Shown piece by piece: positions 16,973 to 26,004 of a stretch of DNA of 64,000 nt. The stretch's first letter is position 1; every line of letters begins with the position of its first letter. The notes below the pieces were generated by a model. That model did no database searches and was not told where the DNA came from. It saw only the letters and a program-made list of their open reading frames with translations. The DNA comes from Hyphomicrobiales bacterium (GTDB lineage Bacteria; Pseudomonadota; Alphaproteobacteria; Rhizobiales; Rhizobiaceae). The stretch spans positions 248,001-312,000 of the forward strand of contig UCGV01000006.1 of the NCBI GenBank assembly GCA_900471925.1, given 5' to 3'. A program made the position numbers and the translations under genes.

Positions 16973-17800
16973 ATGTCCAAGCTTCCTGCGGCCAGTCGTC
17001 ATCAGACCATCATCCGTCTCATCAATGGCGGCAGCGGCATGTCGATCAGCGCGATCGCCGAGACTTTCGGCGTGTCGACGGAGACGATCCGCCGCGATCT
17101 CGTGGCGCTGGAGCGTGGCGGTTCGCTGCAGCGCGTCTATGGCGGCGCAATCCCCTCCGGCCGCGAGGCGGCGCTCGATGAACGCGTCAACATGGAGCGT
17201 GCCGAAAAGCAGGCGATCGGAAATCTCGTCGCGGCAATGATCCAGCCGGATCAATGGATATTTATGACAGGCGGAAGCTCGGTCCTTGCCGTTGCCCAGG
17301 CCATGCGCAATGGCCCGCCGGTCACCGTCATGACCAATATGCCGGCCATCGGCGAGGCGCTGCAGGCAGGGCTGCGGCACAAGGTCATCCTGACCGGCGG
17401 CGAATATGACTTCACCGGCAAGACGCTGCTCGGAGACGAAGTCTTCGAGGCGATCCGCGATTGCAGTTTCGATCTGTCCATCATCGGCGTTTACGGCCTG
17501 GATGCGGAATACGGGCTGGTCGAACGCACCAAGCATTACATGCAGCTCAAGACACGGCTGGCGGCGCAGAGCCGTTCCAATGTCTACGTAGCCGACCACA
17601 CGAAGATTGGCGCGGTCGGCCGCTACCGCAGCATTCCATTTTCCGAAATCGAGACTTTCGTCACGGATCAGCCGCTGGAAGAACCCTTTGTGCGCCTGCT
17701 GACCGAGGCCGGCGCGAGCGTGCTCTATCCCCAAAACGTCAATGACAATGCCGGTCCAGCCGGCGCGACAATCGAAGAGAAGGTGAATGAAGATGACTGA
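16973..17800 (+). CDS. DeoR/GlpR-family transcriptional regulator
   Basis: 275 residues. The N-terminal winged HTH (about residues 22-45, ISAIAETFGVSTETIRRDLVALE) has the DeoR signature. The C-terminal DeoR sensor domain, which binds phosphorylated sugars, shows TGGSSVLAVAQAM, TGGEYDFTGKTLLG and VADHTKIGAVG. The start at 16973 (MSKLPAAS) is preferred to 16928 because of AAGGCGAG upstream. Its end overlaps the phosphodiesterase gene by 14 bases, so it heads the operon and probably represses it until a phosphorylated breakdown product binds. Confidence 0.9.
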   Translation: MSKLPAASRHQTIIRLINGGSGMSISAIAETFGVSTETIRRDLVALERGGSLQRVYGGAIPSGREAALDERVNMERAEKQAIGNLVAAMIQPDQWIFMTGGSSVLAVAQAMRNGPPVTVMTNMPAIGEALQAGLRHKVILTGGEYDFTGKTLLGDEVFEAIRDCSFDLSIIGVYGLDAEYGLVERTKHYMQLKTRLAAQSRSNVYVADHTKIGAVGRYRSIPFSEIETFVTDQPLEEPFVRLLTEAGASVLYPQNVNDNAGPAGATIEEKVNEDD

Positions 17801-19334
17801 TGTCCGCCATGTCATCGTGCTCGGCGTCGACGGCCTGCGGCCGGATATGATCGATGCCACGACCATGCCCAATCTGTCTGCCCTAAAGGCATCAGGTGTG
17901 TCGAGCCGCGATCACCGAACGGTTTTCCCGAGCGAAACGCGCGGTGCGCTGACGGCGCTTGCCAGCGGCGCGCGTCCGGAAACGACCGGCGTCCTCGGCA
18001 ATGAATTCTATTCGCGCGACGGCTCCGGCCGCCTGACCGGCACCGATACGATCCATGACTGGCGGGCCGGCGACCGGCGCCTCGTCGGCGGCATGGCGAC
18101 GGCGACCAACCTTTCCGAAACTCTCGCCAAGCATGGCCTTTCCTTCGCCAACGTCACATCGAGCGGGCAGGGCTCATTTACTGCATTGAACTGGAAGGGC
18201 GCGGACTGGGGGCAGGCGGGCTACAATGTTCGCCATCCGGCTGTCGCCTTTCCGCCGGAACTGGCCGTAGAGATTGCTGAGCGGCATTCCGTTCCGGCGA
18301 CCGGTTTCAATCGCGGCGCCGAACGACGTGCGATCTCGGTCTTCACTGACAGCGTCTGGCCGGCCAGAAAGCCGTCGGCTTCGATCATCTGGCTGACCGA
18401 AGTCGATAGCGCTTCGCACGTTCACGGCCTCGGCGCCGAAGGCATGCTGGCCTCGATGCGCGATTGCGACGCGGCGATCGGCGACCTCATGGAATGGCGC
18501 GACCGTCAGCCGGAGCGCGATTCCATCGCGATCTTCGTCACGTCGGATCACGGTCACTCCACCTCGGCCAAATTCATTTCCGTCGGTGCGGCATTGAAGG
18601 AAGCTGGTATTTCGGCGGATCACCATTTCGATAATGGCGCCGACATTCTCTATCGCGGCGGCCGCGCTCCCGGCTTCTGGTTGCGCAAGTTCGACCGCGG
18701 CCTGCTGCTGGCGGCCTTCGATGTGCTGACCGCGCAGGAATGGTACGGTGCAACCTTTACGCGGGCGATTGCGCCGGGCGCGAGCGAAGGCATCATTGCC
18801 GGCACCTTGGCGCTGGAACTGTCGGGTGCCGCACATCGTCGCGCACCGGATCTCTACATCAACCTGAAGGGCGACAATGACAGCAACGCCCATGGCGTTC
18901 CCGGCACGTCCTACTGCGATGCCGGAAACTACAACATTCCTGTCGGAGGCGGCACCCATGGTGGCCTGCACGCGACCGAACTTGCCGCCGTGCTTGTCGG
19001 CGGTGGTGCCGGTATCCGCAGCGGCGGCGAGGTGATTTCATCACGCACCGGTATCTACGACATCGCCCCGACGGTGCTGCATCTTCTCGGCATCGAACCG
19101 GCCGCGACGATGACCGGCCGCGTCATGCATGAACTGCTGGAGGGCGGTCAGCTGGTGCCGGCGCCCGTCGTGACTCACTTTACCGCATCGGCCGGCGACA
19201 AGGTCTCGCGTATCGCCATCGCCCGCGTCGGAGCCCATAATTATATCGACGAAGCCGATCTCGTCCTCGAAGGCCAGCCGGCGGCAGAGCCGGTGCGCCG
19301 GGAAGATCTGAAGGTCGAACGCCAGATCGCTTAA
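17787..19334 (+). CDS. Type I phosphodiesterase / nucleotide pyrophosphatase family hydrolase
   Basis: 515-residue member of the alkaline phosphatase superfamily. Metal ligand and nucleophile sites are visible: D15 in LGVDGLRPD and nucleophile T51 in FPSETRGAL. Two-metal ligands follow in EVDSASHVHG, TSDHGHS and GGTHGGLHATE. No signal peptide is evident, so it should act in the cytoplasm on an imported substrate. It could cleave a phosphodiester, a nucleotide-type pyrophosphate or, like phosphonoacetate hydrolase, a C-P bond. Its coupling to a DeoR repressor, an uptake system and a second phosphatase points to a sugar phosphodiester. Confidence 0.85.
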   Translation: MKMTDVRHVIVLGVDGLRPDMIDATTMPNLSALKASGVSSRDHRTVFPSETRGALTALASGARPETTGVLGNEFYSRDGSGRLTGTDTIHDWRAGDRRLVGGMATATNLSETLAKHGLSFANVTSSGQGSFTALNWKGADWGQAGYNVRHPAVAFPPELAVEIAERHSVPATGFNRGAERRAISVFTDSVWPARKPSASIIWLTEVDSASHVHGLGAEGMLASMRDCDAAIGDLMEWRDRQPERDSIAIFVTSDHGHSTSAKFISVGAALKEAGISADHHFDNGADILYRGGRAPGFWLRKFDRGLLLAAFDVLTAQEWYGATFTRAIAPGASEGIIAGTLALELSGAAHRRAPDLYINLKGDNDSNAHGVPGTSYCDAGNYNIPVGGGTHGGLHATELAAVLVGGGAGIRSGGEVISSRTGIYDIAPTVLHLLGIEPAATMTGRVMHELLEGGQLVPAPVVTHFTASAGDKVSRIAIARVGAHNYIDEADLVLEGQPAAEPVRREDLKVERQIA

Positions 19335-19350
19335 GCATTTTCATCGGACT

Positions 19351-19372
19351 GCGCCCCGGTCGATCGGGGCGC
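19351..19372. other. Intercistronic hairpin before the binding-protein gene
   Basis: GCGCCCCG (19351-19358), loop GTCGAT, CGGGGCGC (19365-19372): a perfect 8-bp GC stem in the 140-base gap between the phosphodiesterase and the binding-protein genes. It may mark an mRNA processing or partial termination point that sets transporter stoichiometry. Confidence 0.5.
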
Positions 19373-19474
19373 CTCATCAGATCCCGCACGCAGGCCAGCT
19401 GAGGAGCGGCAGGCGAACGGCGAAGCCATGCCGTCTTTCAAAGCCGGCGCCATTTTCCGAACGGAGACATCGAC

Positions 19475-21121
19475 ATGAATATGAATTTCAGAACATTGTC
19501 ACTGACATCGATCCTTCTTGCCACCACCGTCCTCGGCTTCAACCAGGTTGCACGTGCCGAAGATCGCCCGACCATCAATGTCGCGCTGCAGAGCATGGGT
19601 CTGGCCGGCACGCTCGATACGACGGACAATACGGGCACAGCTCCCCGCAAATATCAGAACGACATTTTCGAGCAGTTGATCGCGCTCGATCTTGCCGATC
19701 CGAACCTTCCGGCCAAGCCGGGCCTTGCCACCGAATGGAAGTGGGTTTCGCCCGAGATCCTGGAAGTGAAGCTGCGCCACGGCGTGAAGTTCCACAACGG
19801 CGACGAGATGAAGGCTGATGATGTGGTCTTCTCCTTTTCCGACGAGCGCTACGGCCTGCTACCGGAACAGGCAAAGGCCCGCGAAGCCAACCTGCCGACC
19901 TTCACGCGTGCTGATGGCACGATCGGTATCGTTCCGCCGGCACTGACCGCCGGTGGCCGCAAGTCCGAATGGCCGCTGCTGAAGTCGGTCGAAAAGGTCG
20001 ACGACTATACCGTCCGCTTCGTCATGCAGAAGTCGACGCTCGACACCGAAGCGCGTCTGGCCCGCGTCAACTACGCCGCAATTATTTCCAAGCGTGCCTT
20101 CCAGAGCGCCAAGTCCTGGCAGGACTACGCCCTGCATCCGGTCGCAACCGGCCCCTACAAGGTCGAAAGCGTCGATCAGGGTTCGGCCATCCATCTCGTC
20201 GCCAATGACGATTACTGGGGTGGCAAGCCGCCGATCGCCAAGTTGAATTTCAATGTCGTTCCCGAAGCGGCAAGCCGCATCAACGGCCTGCTGTCAGGCG
20301 AATATGACATCGTCAGCGACGTCGGTCCCGACCAGGTTCCGATGATCAAGGGCAATTCCGACTTTGAAGTCGTCGGCGGCCCGGTTGCCAACATCCGCTT
20401 CATCGCGCTCGACACCAATAACGGCCCGCTGAAGAACAAGCTGATCCGTCAGGCGCTGTCGCACTCGATCGATCGCCAGACGATCGTCGACTCGCTGTGG
20501 GGCGGCCAGACCGCCGTGGCGCAGGGCTTCCAGCACAAGCTCTTCGGCGATCTCTTCATCGATGATTTCAAGTCGCCGGCCTATGATCCGGAACTTGCCA
20601 AGAAGCTGCTGGCCGAAGCCGGCTACAAGGGCGAGCCGATCACCTACCGCGTCCACAACGACTATTATCCGAACGAACTGACGGTCGCCCAGTTCGACCT
20701 CGATAACCTGCGTAAGATCGGCTTCAACATCGATTTCGCGGTTGTCGACAATCCGAACGACCCGGCTCCGGATCGTATGATGCAGGATCTGTCGAACACG
20801 GCCTATTTCGCCTATCCGGTTTCGCTGCTCGCCAACAATTGCCCCTACGGCTCTTACAACAGCGGCACGAACCCGAAGACCGGCATGTGGAAGAACGAGG
20901 AGTTCGACAAGCTCTGCAACGTGCTGAACACGTCGACCGACAAGGCTGAAGTCAAGAAGGCCTTTGCCCGCGCGCTCGAAATCATCGAAGTCGAAGATCC
21001 GGCCATGATCGTTCTGCATCAGAACGCCATCCTCTACGGCAAGCGCGCCGACATCCAGTGGAAGCCCTCTGCCATGTTCGTCATGGATTTTCGTCCGGGT
21101 TCCTTCTCGATCAAGAAGTAA
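19475..21121 (+). CDS. ABC transporter substrate-binding protein (peptide/opine type, SBP_bac_5)
   Basis: 548 residues with a Sec signal peptide (about 1-28, ending VARAED). The mature protein is a large cluster C binding protein like DppA, OppA or AccA, with VSPEILEVKLRHGVKFHNGDEM and LIRQALSHSIDRQTIV. It binds the substrate in the periplasm and delivers it to the two permeases encoded downstream. Family members bind peptides, opines, nickel chelates and oligosaccharides. The ligand cannot be read from sequence; the neighbouring phosphodiesterase suggests a phosphate ester. Confidence 0.9.
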   Translation: MNMNFRTLSLTSILLATTVLGFNQVARAEDRPTINVALQSMGLAGTLDTTDNTGTAPRKYQNDIFEQLIALDLADPNLPAKPGLATEWKWVSPEILEVKLRHGVKFHNGDEMKADDVVFSFSDERYGLLPEQAKAREANLPTFTRADGTIGIVPPALTAGGRKSEWPLLKSVEKVDDYTVRFVMQKSTLDTEARLARVNYAAIISKRAFQSAKSWQDYALHPVATGPYKVESVDQGSAIHLVANDDYWGGKPPIAKLNFNVVPEAASRINGLLSGEYDIVSDVGPDQVPMIKGNSDFEVVGGPVANIRFIALDTNNGPLKNKLIRQALSHSIDRQTIVDSLWGGQTAVAQGFQHKLFGDLFIDDFKSPAYDPELAKKLLAEAGYKGEPITYRVHNDYYPNELTVAQFDLDNLRKIGFNIDFAVVDNPNDPAPDRMMQDLSNTAYFAYPVSLLANNCPYGSYNSGTNPKTGMWKNEEFDKLCNVLNTSTDKAEVKKAFARALEIIEVEDPAMIVLHQNAILYGKRADIQWKPSAMFVMDFRPGSFSIKK

Positions 21122-21122
21122 T

Positions 21123-21224
21123 GCCTCAAGCATGTCGCGCAGAAGTGCGCAGCGGTTTTGCGATCACGACATGCGAGAACAAAAGCCTGAGGCGTGGCAA
21201 GCGATCCGAAGGGTCGTGCCACGC
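21123..21224. repeat. Rhizobial intergenic palindromic repeat with adjoining hairpin
   Basis: Just after the binding-protein stop. CATGTCG (21131-21137) pairs with CGACATG (21167-21173), and GCCTCA (from 21123) with TGAGGC (to 21193). The core resembles a short mosaic repeat that I recall as common between Rhizobium genes. A second hairpin follows: GCGTGGCA (21192-21199) and TGCCACGC (21217-21224), perfect 8 bp. No gene within. Confidence 0.6.
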
Positions 21225-21279
21225 TTCAAACGGCGGGGTGCTGGTCATCCCGCCCTCCATTTTGCCAAGGATACATTTG

Positions 21280-22110
21280 ATGATTGCCCCGATGCGTCGC
21301 TTTCTGCCTATCGACAGGATGGATGGCGACTGGCCTGAATTCGACAATGCCAACTCCGCCGTTACCGGCGTCAGCCGGATCTATGCGATCGGCGATATCC
21401 ACGGTTACGATGATCTCCTCGAGGCCATGCAACAGGCAATCGTCGCCGATCTGGAATGCCACCCTTCAGAGCAGGCGCTGATCATCTATCTGGGCGACAT
21501 CATCGATCGCGGGCCAAGTTCGCTTGATGTGATCGACATGATCATCGGTCACCAGGCAAACCCGCCAGCCGGTACGCAGGTAATGTGCCTCAGAGGCAAC
21601 CACGACGAATGGCTGATCAATTTTATCGACGATGCGAGCGTTATTTCTCCCTGGGCTCTAAAGGGCGGTCTCGAAACGCTCGCCTCCTACGGGCTCCCGG
21701 AAGACGATGTGCTCGCAGCCGTTGCCGATCCTGGTTGTGCCGAGCCATTGCGGCAGCAATTTCTGTCTGCGCTTCCCGAACGTCACAAGGATTTCATGCT
21801 CTCGCTGCCATTGTCGCACAGCGAGGGCGATTATTTCTTCGCCCATGCCGGGGTCGATCCCGATCGCCCGCTCGCCGACCAGCGGCGTGAGGATCTGACA
21901 TGGATACGCGACAAGTTTCTGTTCTCGCGAAAGAATTTCGGCAAGGTCGTCGTGCACGGGCACAGCCACCGCGACGCCGTCGAAAGCCTTCCGAACCGCA
22001 TCAATGTCGATACCGGCTCCTATGTGCAGCAGGTCTTGAGCTGCGTCATCCTGGAAGGGGCGGCGCGTTACACCCTGCAGGTCGGCAATATCCAGAAGCA
22101 AGAGTTCTAG
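21280..22110 (+). CDS. Metallophosphoesterase of the PPP (serine/threonine phosphatase) family
   Basis: 276 residues with the full calcineurin-like metal-site set: GDIHGYDD, LGDIIDRGP, RGNHDEW, FAHAGVDPDRP and VVHGHSHRD. Bacterial relatives include ApaH-, PrpE- and PphA-type enzymes. The ATG at 21280 has AAGGAT upstream; the longer frame from 21058 overlaps the binding-protein gene and the repeat and is not supported. It lies inside the ABC operon, 17 bases before the first ATPase gene. It may remove phosphate from the product of the phosphodiesterase. Confidence 0.85.
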   Translation: MIAPMRRFLPIDRMDGDWPEFDNANSAVTGVSRIYAIGDIHGYDDLLEAMQQAIVADLECHPSEQALIIYLGDIIDRGPSSLDVIDMIIGHQANPPAGTQVMCLRGNHDEWLINFIDDASVISPWALKGGLETLASYGLPEDDVLAAVADPGCAEPLRQQFLSALPERHKDFMLSLPLSHSEGDYFFAHAGVDPDRPLADQRREDLTWIRDKFLFSRKNFGKVVVHGHSHRDAVESLPNRINVDTGSYVQQVLSCVILEGAARYTLQVGNIQKQEF

Positions 22111-22126
22111 TCAGGGAGAAGCGAGC

Positions 22127-23164
22127 ATGAGCACGCCGTCGAGCCTCGTCGACATCCGCAATCTCTCGGTCGACTTCGAGAGCAATCGCCATTTCACCCG
22201 TGCTCTGCATGGCATCGACCTGACGCTGTCGCGCGGCGAAGCGCTTGGCATCGTCGGCGAATCCGGTTGCGGCAAGTCGATCACATGGATGGCGGCACTC
22301 GGTCTGCTCGGGCGCAATGCCCGCGTGAATGGGTCCGTGACGCTCGAGGGTCGGGAAATTCTCGGCGCCGACGAAGCGACGCTCAGCACGGTTCGCGGCG
22401 GGCGCATCGCCATGATTTTCCAGGATCCGTCGAGCTCGCTCAATCCGCTGCACAAGATCGGCTGGCAGCTCACCGAAGCGCTCAGGCTGCATCAGGGCAT
22501 GCGGGGTGAGGTTGCCCGCAGGGAGGCCGAGCGGTTGATAGATCGTGTCGGCATCGCCAACGCCCGCCAGCGGCTCGGCGAATATCCGCATGAATTTTCC
22601 GGCGGCATGAACCAGCGCGTCATGATCGCGATGGCGCTCGCCGGCAATCCCGATCTTCTTGTCGCCGATGAGCCGACGACGGCGCTCGATGCGACGATCC
22701 AGGCGCAGATCCTCGACCTGCTCGACGATATCAGGCGTGAGCGCGGAATGGCTCTGGTGCTGATCTCGCACGATCTCGGCATGGTGGCGGAAATGACCGA
22801 ACGTGTCGCCGTCATGTATTGCGGTCGCATCGTTGAGGACAGCCCGACGTCGGATCTCTTTGCCAATCCTGCCCATCCCTACACGCGCGGCCTGATCGCT
22901 GCCCTGCCGCGTATCGATGGCCCGCGCCAGCGCCTGATCGCCATACCCGGCACGGTGCCGCCGCCAAGCGCACTGCCGCCCGGCTGCACTTTTTCACCGC
23001 GCTGCATGCTGGCGGATGAGGACTGCCTGCATTCCGTGCCGTCCATGCGCGCAGTGGGGAAGGATGACAGGCACCTGGCTGCCTGTGTGCATCTCGGCGA
23101 CGTCTCGTCCTTCGTGCCAAAGGCTTCGGCCGCCACCCACGCAAGTGCTGCAGGAGTGATCTGA
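22127..23164 (+). CDS. Oligopeptide-type ABC transporter ATP-binding protein (DppD/OppD-like)
   Basis: 345 residues. Walker A GESGCGKS, Q-loop FQDPSSSLNP, signature FSGGMNQRV and Walker B LLVADEPTTALD. The C-terminal oligopeptide/dipeptide extension contains the cysteine cluster CTFSPRCMLADEDC. It energises the permease pair together with the next gene product. The stop codon overlaps the next ATG by one base. Confidence 0.93.
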   Translation: MSTPSSLVDIRNLSVDFESNRHFTRALHGIDLTLSRGEALGIVGESGCGKSITWMAALGLLGRNARVNGSVTLEGREILGADEATLSTVRGGRIAMIFQDPSSSLNPLHKIGWQLTEALRLHQGMRGEVARREAERLIDRVGIANARQRLGEYPHEFSGGMNQRVMIAMALAGNPDLLVADEPTTALDATIQAQILDLLDDIRRERGMALVLISHDLGMVAEMTERVAVMYCGRIVEDSPTSDLFANPAHPYTRGLIAALPRIDGPRQRLIAIPGTVPPPSALPPGCTFSPRCMLADEDCLHSVPSMRAVGKDDRHLAACVHLGDVSSFVPKASAATHASAAGVI

Positions 23165-24159
23165 TGAAGGGGGCGCTCTCCGTCCGCGCGCTGAAGCGGC
23201 ACTATACGCTGCGCCAGTGCAGCGGCCTGTTCTCGTCGGCAAAAACTCTCAAGGCGGTCGATGGCCTGACCTTCGATGTGGCGCCGGGCGAAATGTTCGG
23301 CATCGTCGGCGAAAGCGGCAGTGGCAAGTCGACGACCGCGCGGCTGCTGCTCGGCCATATTCCGCCGACTTCGGGCGAAGTCCGGTTCGGTGGCGAGAAG
23401 GTTGGCGCGGTGCCGAATGCTGAGTGGCGGCGCATGCGAAAACGCATGCAGATGATCTATCAGGATCCGCTCGGCGCGCTTGATCCGCGCATCGCCGTCG
23501 CCGGACAGATCGAGGAACCTCTGATCATCCATAATCCCGAAATGACGCCAGCCGATCGCAAGGGCCGTGTGGCCGAAGTGATGGCCGCCGTCGGTCTGAT
23601 CGCGCATCACGGCAGCCGCTATCCGCATGAACTCTCGGGCGGGCAGCGCCAGCGCGTCATCATTGCGCGCGCCCTTTCCATGGAGCCGGAACTGCTGGTC
23701 TGCGATGAGCCGGTCTCGGCACTCGACGTCTCGGTGCAGGCGCAGGTACTGAACGTCTTCGAGGATATCCTTGCCCGCACCAACTTTACCGGCGTCTTTA
23801 TCAGTCATGATCTGAAGGTCGTGCGCCAGGTCGCCGATCGTGTGGCGGTGATGTATCTCGGCAGTATCGTCGAGATGGGCACGCCGGAAGATATCCTGCA
23901 AGCGCCAGCACACCCCTACACGAAGGCGCTGGTATCGGCCGTGCCGCAGCCGGGAAGACCGGCGCGCGGCCGCATCATCCTGACCGGCGATCCACCCAAT
24001 CCGGTCAACGTGCCCTCGGGCTGTCCCTTCCACACGCGCTGCCCGGAGGTGCGTCCAACCTGCCGTTCGATCAAACCCGAACTCATCGCCGACGGCGGCC
24101 GTTCCGTCGCCTGCCATCTCGTCAACAATCCGTCGCTATCGGGCGGGGAGGCGGCCTGA
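23164..24159 (+). CDS. Oligopeptide-type ABC transporter ATP-binding protein (DppF/OppF-like)
   Basis: 331 residues. Walker A GESGSGKS, Q-loop YQDPLGALDP, signature LSGGQRQRV, Walker B LLVCDEPVSALD. The C-terminal extension again has the Cys-containing segment (CPFHTRCPEVRPTC). It forms a heterodimer with the preceding ATPase. The permease gene follows after a single base. Confidence 0.93.
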   Translation: MKGALSVRALKRHYTLRQCSGLFSSAKTLKAVDGLTFDVAPGEMFGIVGESGSGKSTTARLLLGHIPPTSGEVRFGGEKVGAVPNAEWRRMRKRMQMIYQDPLGALDPRIAVAGQIEEPLIIHNPEMTPADRKGRVAEVMAAVGLIAHHGSRYPHELSGGQRQRVIIARALSMEPELLVCDEPVSALDVSVQAQVLNVFEDILARTNFTGVFISHDLKVVRQVADRVAVMYLGSIVEMGTPEDILQAPAHPYTKALVSAVPQPGRPARGRIILTGDPPNPVNVPSGCPFHTRCPEVRPTCRSIKPELIADGGRSVACHLVNNPSLSGGEAA

Positions 24160-24160
24160 C

Positions 24161-25099
24161 ATGCTGCAATTCATTCTCACGCGCCTGTTGCGCGCACTCG
24201 TGACGCTCTTCATCATCGTCACCTTCACATTTATCATCCTGCGTGTCGCCGGCGATCCCGCGACGCGCTTCTTCGATCCGGCGCAGACGCAGCCCGAGGT
24301 GATCGAAGCCTTCCGGAAGCAATGGGGTCTCGATCAGCCGCTCTGGGTGCAGTTCTACAAGTATCTGCTCGCCATCATTCACGGCGATCTCGGAAACTCG
24401 ATGCGCGAGAACCGCTCGGCAATCGAGACCGTGCTGGCGAAGCTGCCGGCCACACTTCAGATCATGGTGCCGACGCTCTTCATCAAGACCGCGCTCGGGA
24501 TTGCGGCCGGTGTCACGGCGGCCCTGCATCGCAATTCCTTCTTCGATCGCTTCATCATGTCGCTTTCGGTTCTCGGCTTCACGGTACCGACCTTCGTGCT
24601 CGGCCTCGTGCTGGCGCTGATCTTTGCCGTGCAGCTGCGTTGGCTGCCATCGGGCGGCTATTCCACCTATTCGCATATGATCCTGCCGATCGCGACACTC
24701 AGCATTGCCGGTGCGGCGATCATCGCCCGCTACACGCGCTCGGCCATGATCGAGGTGATCGGCCGTCCCTTCGTACGCACGGCAGCGGCCAAGGGCGTGC
24801 GGTCCTCCGATATCGTCACGCGCCATGTGCTGCCGAATGCCGCTGTGCCGATCGTCACCATCTTCGGCTTCATGATGGGCAGCCTCGTCGGCGGCGCCGT
24901 CATCGTCGAAAGCGTCTTCTCCTGGCCGGGCATCGGCCGCTTGCTCGTTTCCTCGGTACAGGCACGCGATCTCGCGGTCGTGCAGGTCATCGTGCTTCTG
25001 ATCGGCGTGATGATGGTGATATCCAACCTCGTGGTCGATCTTCTCTACGGGATGATCGATCCGCGCATGCGCGGTCGCGGCCGCGGCGCAACAGCGTGA
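24161..25099 (+). CDS. Oligopeptide-type ABC permease (DppB/OppB-like)
   Basis: 312-residue inner-membrane permease with six predicted helices; the first is LLRALVTLFIIVTFTFIILRV. The DppB-type N-terminus (LQFILTRLLRA, DPATRFF) is followed by the EAA-like cytoplasmic loop (VRTAAAKGVRSSDIVTRHVLPNA) that contacts the ATPases. The usual partner of the permease encoded next. Confidence 0.92.
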   Translation: MLQFILTRLLRALVTLFIIVTFTFIILRVAGDPATRFFDPAQTQPEVIEAFRKQWGLDQPLWVQFYKYLLAIIHGDLGNSMRENRSAIETVLAKLPATLQIMVPTLFIKTALGIAAGVTAALHRNSFFDRFIMSLSVLGFTVPTFVLGLVLALIFAVQLRWLPSGGYSTYSHMILPIATLSIAGAAIIARYTRSAMIEVIGRPFVRTAAAKGVRSSDIVTRHVLPNAAVPIVTIFGFMMGSLVGGAVIVESVFSWPGIGRLLVSSVQARDLAVVQVIVLLIGVMMVISNLVVDLLYGMIDPRMRGRGRGATA

Positions 25100-25110
25100 G
25101 GGAGAAGAAC

Positions 25111-26004
25111 ATGGCTCTCGACCAGCAAATCGCCGCAAGCGGCAGCGTCATCGAAGAGAAGAAGAAGTTTAGGGCATTTATCGAGGCCTGGCCGCCGGCG
25201 GTTCTCATCGCGATTTTCTGGCTTGCTCTGGTGATCCTCATCGCCGTGATCGCGCCGCTGATCGTGCCTTATGACTTCATGGCCGTTGACGTGCATGCTC
25301 GCCTGAAACCGCCCGTCTTCTTCGGCGGTGATTTCGCCCATATCCTCGGGACGGATCAACTCGGTCGCGACGTCTTTTCGCGGGCGCTGATCTCGATCCG
25401 CATCTCGCTGACGATCGCCATCTGCGCCACGCTGCTGTCGACGGTCGTCGGCGTGACGCTCGGCTTCATCGCAGCCTATTTCCGTGGCTGGGTCGATCAG
25501 ATCATCCTGACCCTGGTCGATGCACAGCTCGCCATGCCCTTCATGATCATTGCCATCGCCGTCCTCGCCTTCCTCGGCAACTCGCTGACGATCTTCATCA
25601 TGCTGCTCGGCCTCTATGGCTGGGAACAGGTGACCCGTATCGCCCGGGGTCTCGCGATTTCAGCCAGTGCGCAAGGCTATGCGGCAGCGGCGCGCGATAT
25701 CGGTGCCTCGCCCTGGCGCATCTATCTGCGTCACATCCTTCCCAATATCTCTGCCATGATCGTCATCGCCATGACGCTCAACATTCCCGCCGTCATCCTG
25801 CTCGAATCAAGCCTGTCCTTTCTCGGCATCGGCCTGCAGCCGCCACAGACGAGCCTCGGCAATATGGTCGGCTATGGGCGCGACTATATCCAGTCGGCGC
25901 CGTGGATCATGCTGATGCCCGCGGCTGTAATCGTCATCACGACACTCTCCGTCTCCGTCGTCGGCGACTGGCTGCGCGACAGGCTGGACCCGACGCTGCG
26001 CTAA
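25111..26004 (+). CDS. Oligopeptide-type ABC permease (DppC/OppC-like)
   Basis: 297-residue permease with the DppC N-terminal segment before the first helix, the motif LGTDQLGRDVFSR, and the EAA loop (YAAAARDIGASPWRIYLRHILPN). ATG at 25111 with GGGAGAAG upstream. Last gene of the operon. Its stop overlaps the stop of the convergent EamA gene by three bases. Confidence 0.92.
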   Translation: MALDQQIAASGSVIEEKKKFRAFIEAWPPAVLIAIFWLALVILIAVIAPLIVPYDFMAVDVHARLKPPVFFGGDFAHILGTDQLGRDVFSRALISIRISLTIAICATLLSTVVGVTLGFIAAYFRGWVDQIILTLVDAQLAMPFMIIAIAVLAFLGNSLTIFIMLLGLYGWEQVTRIARGLAISASAQGYAAAARDIGASPWRIYLRHILPNISAMIVIAMTLNIPAVILLESSLSFLGIGLQPPQTSLGNMVGYGRDYIQSAPWIMLMPAAVIVITTLSVSVVGDWLRDRLDPTLR

